In this document: one piece after another, positions 62,504 to 64,000 of the stretch | Layout of the letters: each line of letters begins with the position of its first letter | Position numbering within the stretch: the first letter of the stretch is position 1 | Assembly (NCBI RefSeq): GCF_934424005.1 | Contig: NZ_CAKRXI010000013.1 | Span: 6,615-70,614, forward strand | Length of the DNA: 64,000 bases | Reading direction: 5' to 3' | Source: an uncultured Blautia sp. | Lineage (GTDB): Bacteria > Bacillota > Clostridia > Lachnospirales > Lachnospiraceae | Translations under genes and position numbers: made by a program | The notes under the pieces: model-generated | What the model saw: the letters and a program-made list of their open reading frames with translations, nothing else | What the model was told of the DNA's origin: nothing | Database searches by the model: none

Positions 62504-63772
62504 GTGGAATTTTATAATAAAGTAAAAAGTCAGCAGGATCAACCGGATCAGGGCGAACTGAAGGTAAGTGTTTTTACGGAAGATGGTACACGACCGGTGG
62601 AAAACGCATTGGTGCGGATCTCTTATACTGGAGAGAGTGGACAGACGGTGGAAGAAGTACGTACAGATTCATCCGGACAGACACCGATTCTTGAGCTAAA
62701 AACACCGCCTCTGGAATATAGTATGGAACCGGTGGAAGAACAGCCTTATGCGGAGTATACGATTCAGGTGCAGGCAGAAGGATTTGAAAATACAGAAATT
62801 GCAGGTACACAGGTATTACCAGGCGTGGTGGCGCAGCAATCGATAAAAATGGCATTTCAGGCAGAAGCATCTTTTGAAAGACTTGTGATCGGACCCCATA
62901 CGTTATTTGCAGAATATCCGCCAAAGATAGAAGAAGCTGAGATAAAGCCGGTGAATGAAAGTGGAGAGATCGTTTTGAGCAGAGTAGTCATACCGGAATA
63001 TATCGTGGTTCATGATGGCTCGGTAAATGATACCACAGCGCCGGATTATTATGAACGGTACAAAGATTATATAAAAAATGTTGCGAGCAGTGAAATTTAC
63101 GCTACCTGGCCGGATGATACGATTCGGGCAAATATACTGGCGATCATGTCATTTACCTTAAACAGGGTCTACACAGAATGGTACCGGAATAAAGGAAAAG
63201 ATTTTACTATTACATCTTCGACTGCATATGATCATAAATGGATCCGTGGAAGAAATGTATTTGACAGCATATCGAGAATCACAGACGAACTTTTTGAAAA
63301 CTATCTGTCCAGACCGGATGTGCGTCAGCCAATTCTGACACAGTATTGTGATGGAAGAAGGGTGCAGTGCAGGAATAGAGGGTGGATGACACAGTGGGGA
63401 AGCAAATCACTGGGAGATCAGGGATATTCGCCGATCGAGATCCTGAGATATTTTTATGGCAATGATATGTATATCAATGTAGCAGAAGAAATTTCCGGTA
63501 TTCCGTCTTCCTGGCCGGGATACGATCTGAATATTGGAGCTACAGGAGAGAAGGTACGGCAGCTTCAGGAACAGCTTAATGTGATCGCGGGAGCATATCC
63601 GGCAATTCCGAAAGTGGGCGAAGATGGGATTTATGGTGAACAGACCAGCGCATCTGTCCGTAAATTTCAAAATGTTTTTGGCCTTCCGGAAACCGGAATC
63701 ACGGATTACCCAACCTGGTATAAAATACAGGAAATCTATGTTGCAGTAAGCAGAATCGCGGAATTGAATTAG
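62504..63772 (+). CDS. SleC-like spore cortex protein with peptidoglycan-binding domain
   Basis: A 422-residue protein. Residues about 18-115 form a carboxypeptidase-regulatory-like beta domain (ELKVSVFTEDGTRPVENALVRI). Residues about 155-330 hold the SleC-type core: VIPEYIVVHDG, YKDYIKNVASSEIYATWPDDTIRANI, NRVYTEWYRNKG, ITSSTAYDHKWIRGR and QYCDGRRVQCRNRGWMTQWG. A C-terminal PG_binding_1 domain (about 345-415) ends it. It matches clostridial SleC, the cortex-lytic enzyme of germination, in length and order. GTG start 6 nt after AGGAG. Whether it is active SleC or a paralogue cannot be decided here. Confidence 0.8.
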   Translation: MEFYNKVKSQQDQPDQGELKVSVFTEDGTRPVENALVRISYTGESGQTVEEVRTDSSGQTPILELKTPPLEYSMEPVEEQPYAEYTIQVQAEGFENTEIAGTQVLPGVVAQQSIKMAFQAEASFERLVIGPHTLFAEYPPKIEEAEIKPVNESGEIVLSRVVIPEYIVVHDGSVNDTTAPDYYERYKDYIKNVASSEIYATWPDDTIRANILAIMSFTLNRVYTEWYRNKGKDFTITSSTAYDHKWIRGRNVFDSISRITDELFENYLSRPDVRQPILTQYCDGRRVQCRNRGWMTQWGSKSLGDQGYSPIEILRYFYGNDMYINVAEEISGIPSSWPGYDLNIGATGEKVRQLQEQLNVIAGAYPAIPKVGEDGIYGEQTSASVRKFQNVFGLPETGITDYPTWYKIQEIYVAVSRIAELN

Positions 63773-63843
63773 AAAATATCAGACCATAAAATTACCAAAT
63801 TGAATGAAAAATATAAAAAAAATAAAAAACTTCAAAAAAGGTG

Positions 63844-63872
63844 TTGACTTTGTGAATGGACTCTGATATTAT
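63844..63872 (+). promoter_or_regulatory. Predicted tRNA-Leu promoter
   Basis: TTGACT (63844-63849), a 17-nt spacer and an extended -10 TGATATTAT (TATTAT at 63867-63872). Confidence 0.7.
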
Positions 63873-63880
63873 ATCACTTG

Positions 63881-63903
63881 TCGCGAGGAGTTAACTCCTG
63901 CGA
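63881..63903 (+). promoter_or_regulatory. Hairpin in the tRNA leader
   Basis: TCGC(G)AGGAG-TTAA-CTCCTGCGA, a 9-bp stem with one bulged G, just before the tRNA. It may be a processing signal. Confidence 0.45.
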
Positions 63904-63913
63904 AACAGAATAT

Positions 63914-63998
63914 GCGGAAGTGTCGGAACTGGCAGACGAGCAAGACTAAGGATCTTGTGAGCATTGCGCTCGTGTGGGTTCAAGTCCCATCTTCCGCA
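63914..63998 (+). tRNA. tRNA-Leu (anticodon AAG)
   Basis: An 85-nt class II tRNA. Acceptor GCGGAAG pairs with CTTCCGC plus discriminator A; anticodon stem CAAGA/TCTTG with loop CTAAGGA gives AAG, reading CUU (and CUC if A34 becomes inosine). A long variable arm TGAGCATTGCGCTCG and T-arm loop GTTCAAGTC are visible. CCA is not encoded (ATA follows). Confidence 0.95.
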
Positions 63999-64000
63999 TA

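Noticed and set aside
1-64000. CRISPR arrays, rRNA genes, insertion sequences and prophage genes
   Set aside because: No regular direct repeats with spacers, no rRNA-like stretches, no transposase or phage structural genes seen in the window; the Rpn-like gene is not by itself an insertion sequence.

Overview
The window looks like a chromosomal segment of a low-GC anaerobic Firmicute, most likely a Lachnospiraceae (Clostridia) gut bacterium. The grounds are the gene content and order: a HydE maturase, type III pantothenate kinase beside an ECF S-component, a pyrH-frr-uppS-cdsA-dxr-rseP run, a SleC-like spore protein, many (P/T)-rich lipoproteins, strong AGGAGG ribosome sites with GTG/TTG starts, and a tRNA-Leu without encoded CCA. 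No rRNA, insertion sequence, prophage or CRISPR array was seen. The species call is inference.

Layout. 0.2-2.8 kb (minus): ygeY and dpaL (ygeX), enzymes of the anaerobic purine/diaminopropionate module. 3-7.5 kb: DUF1015 gene followed by an SPFH / zinc-ribbon / TPM trio like Bacillus YdjI-YdjG-YdjH, but without pspA. 7.8-10.3 kb: ion antiporter plus cytidylate-kinase-like protein. 10.3-13.6 kb: a PAS_6/HTH_22 (DauR-like) regulator divergent from dihydropyrimidinase and hydE. 13.7-20.2 kb: housekeeping and cell-surface genes (SH3 lipoprotein, luxS, cyclophilin lipoprotein, mnmM), a pantothenate-to-CoA group (coaBC, ECF S-component, coaX) and an RluA pseudouridine synthase.

20.4-51 kb is a large cell-surface glycan locus: a PIG-L deacetylase fused to cell-wall-binding repeats, an acyltransferase, YfhO, DUF2142 and DUF6056 membrane proteins, eight GT2-type glycosyltransferases, a Wzx-like flippase, an LTA-synthase-like phosphotransferase, UDP-galactopyranose mutase, an SGNH hydrolase with InlB-like repeats, glycerol-3-phosphate cytidylyltransferase (tagD) and a PdaA-type deacetylase. 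Together they point to a phosphoglycerol- and galactofuranose-containing wall polymer (inference). Its middle (about 29-42 kb) is visibly more AT-rich than the flanks. It carries a GtrA remnant and, at 43.5-45.9 kb, an inserted Rpn-like nuclease and an AAA ATPase followed by a 26-codon remnant.

51.5-64 kb is core genome: eno, secG, rnr, smpB, a lipoprotein, then pyrH-frr-uppS-cdsA-dxr-rseP, a SleC-like gene and tRNA-Leu(AAG).

The most interesting unexplained signals are non-coding. The first is a roughly 300-nt leader of pdaA with a near-consensus promoter, three imperfect 50-nt repeats, a tiny ORF and a terminator-like hairpin. The second is a hairpin with a near-identical 13-nt loop in the 5' leaders of two unrelated lipoprotein genes. 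The third is a pair of hairpin leaders before two secreted cell-wall proteins.
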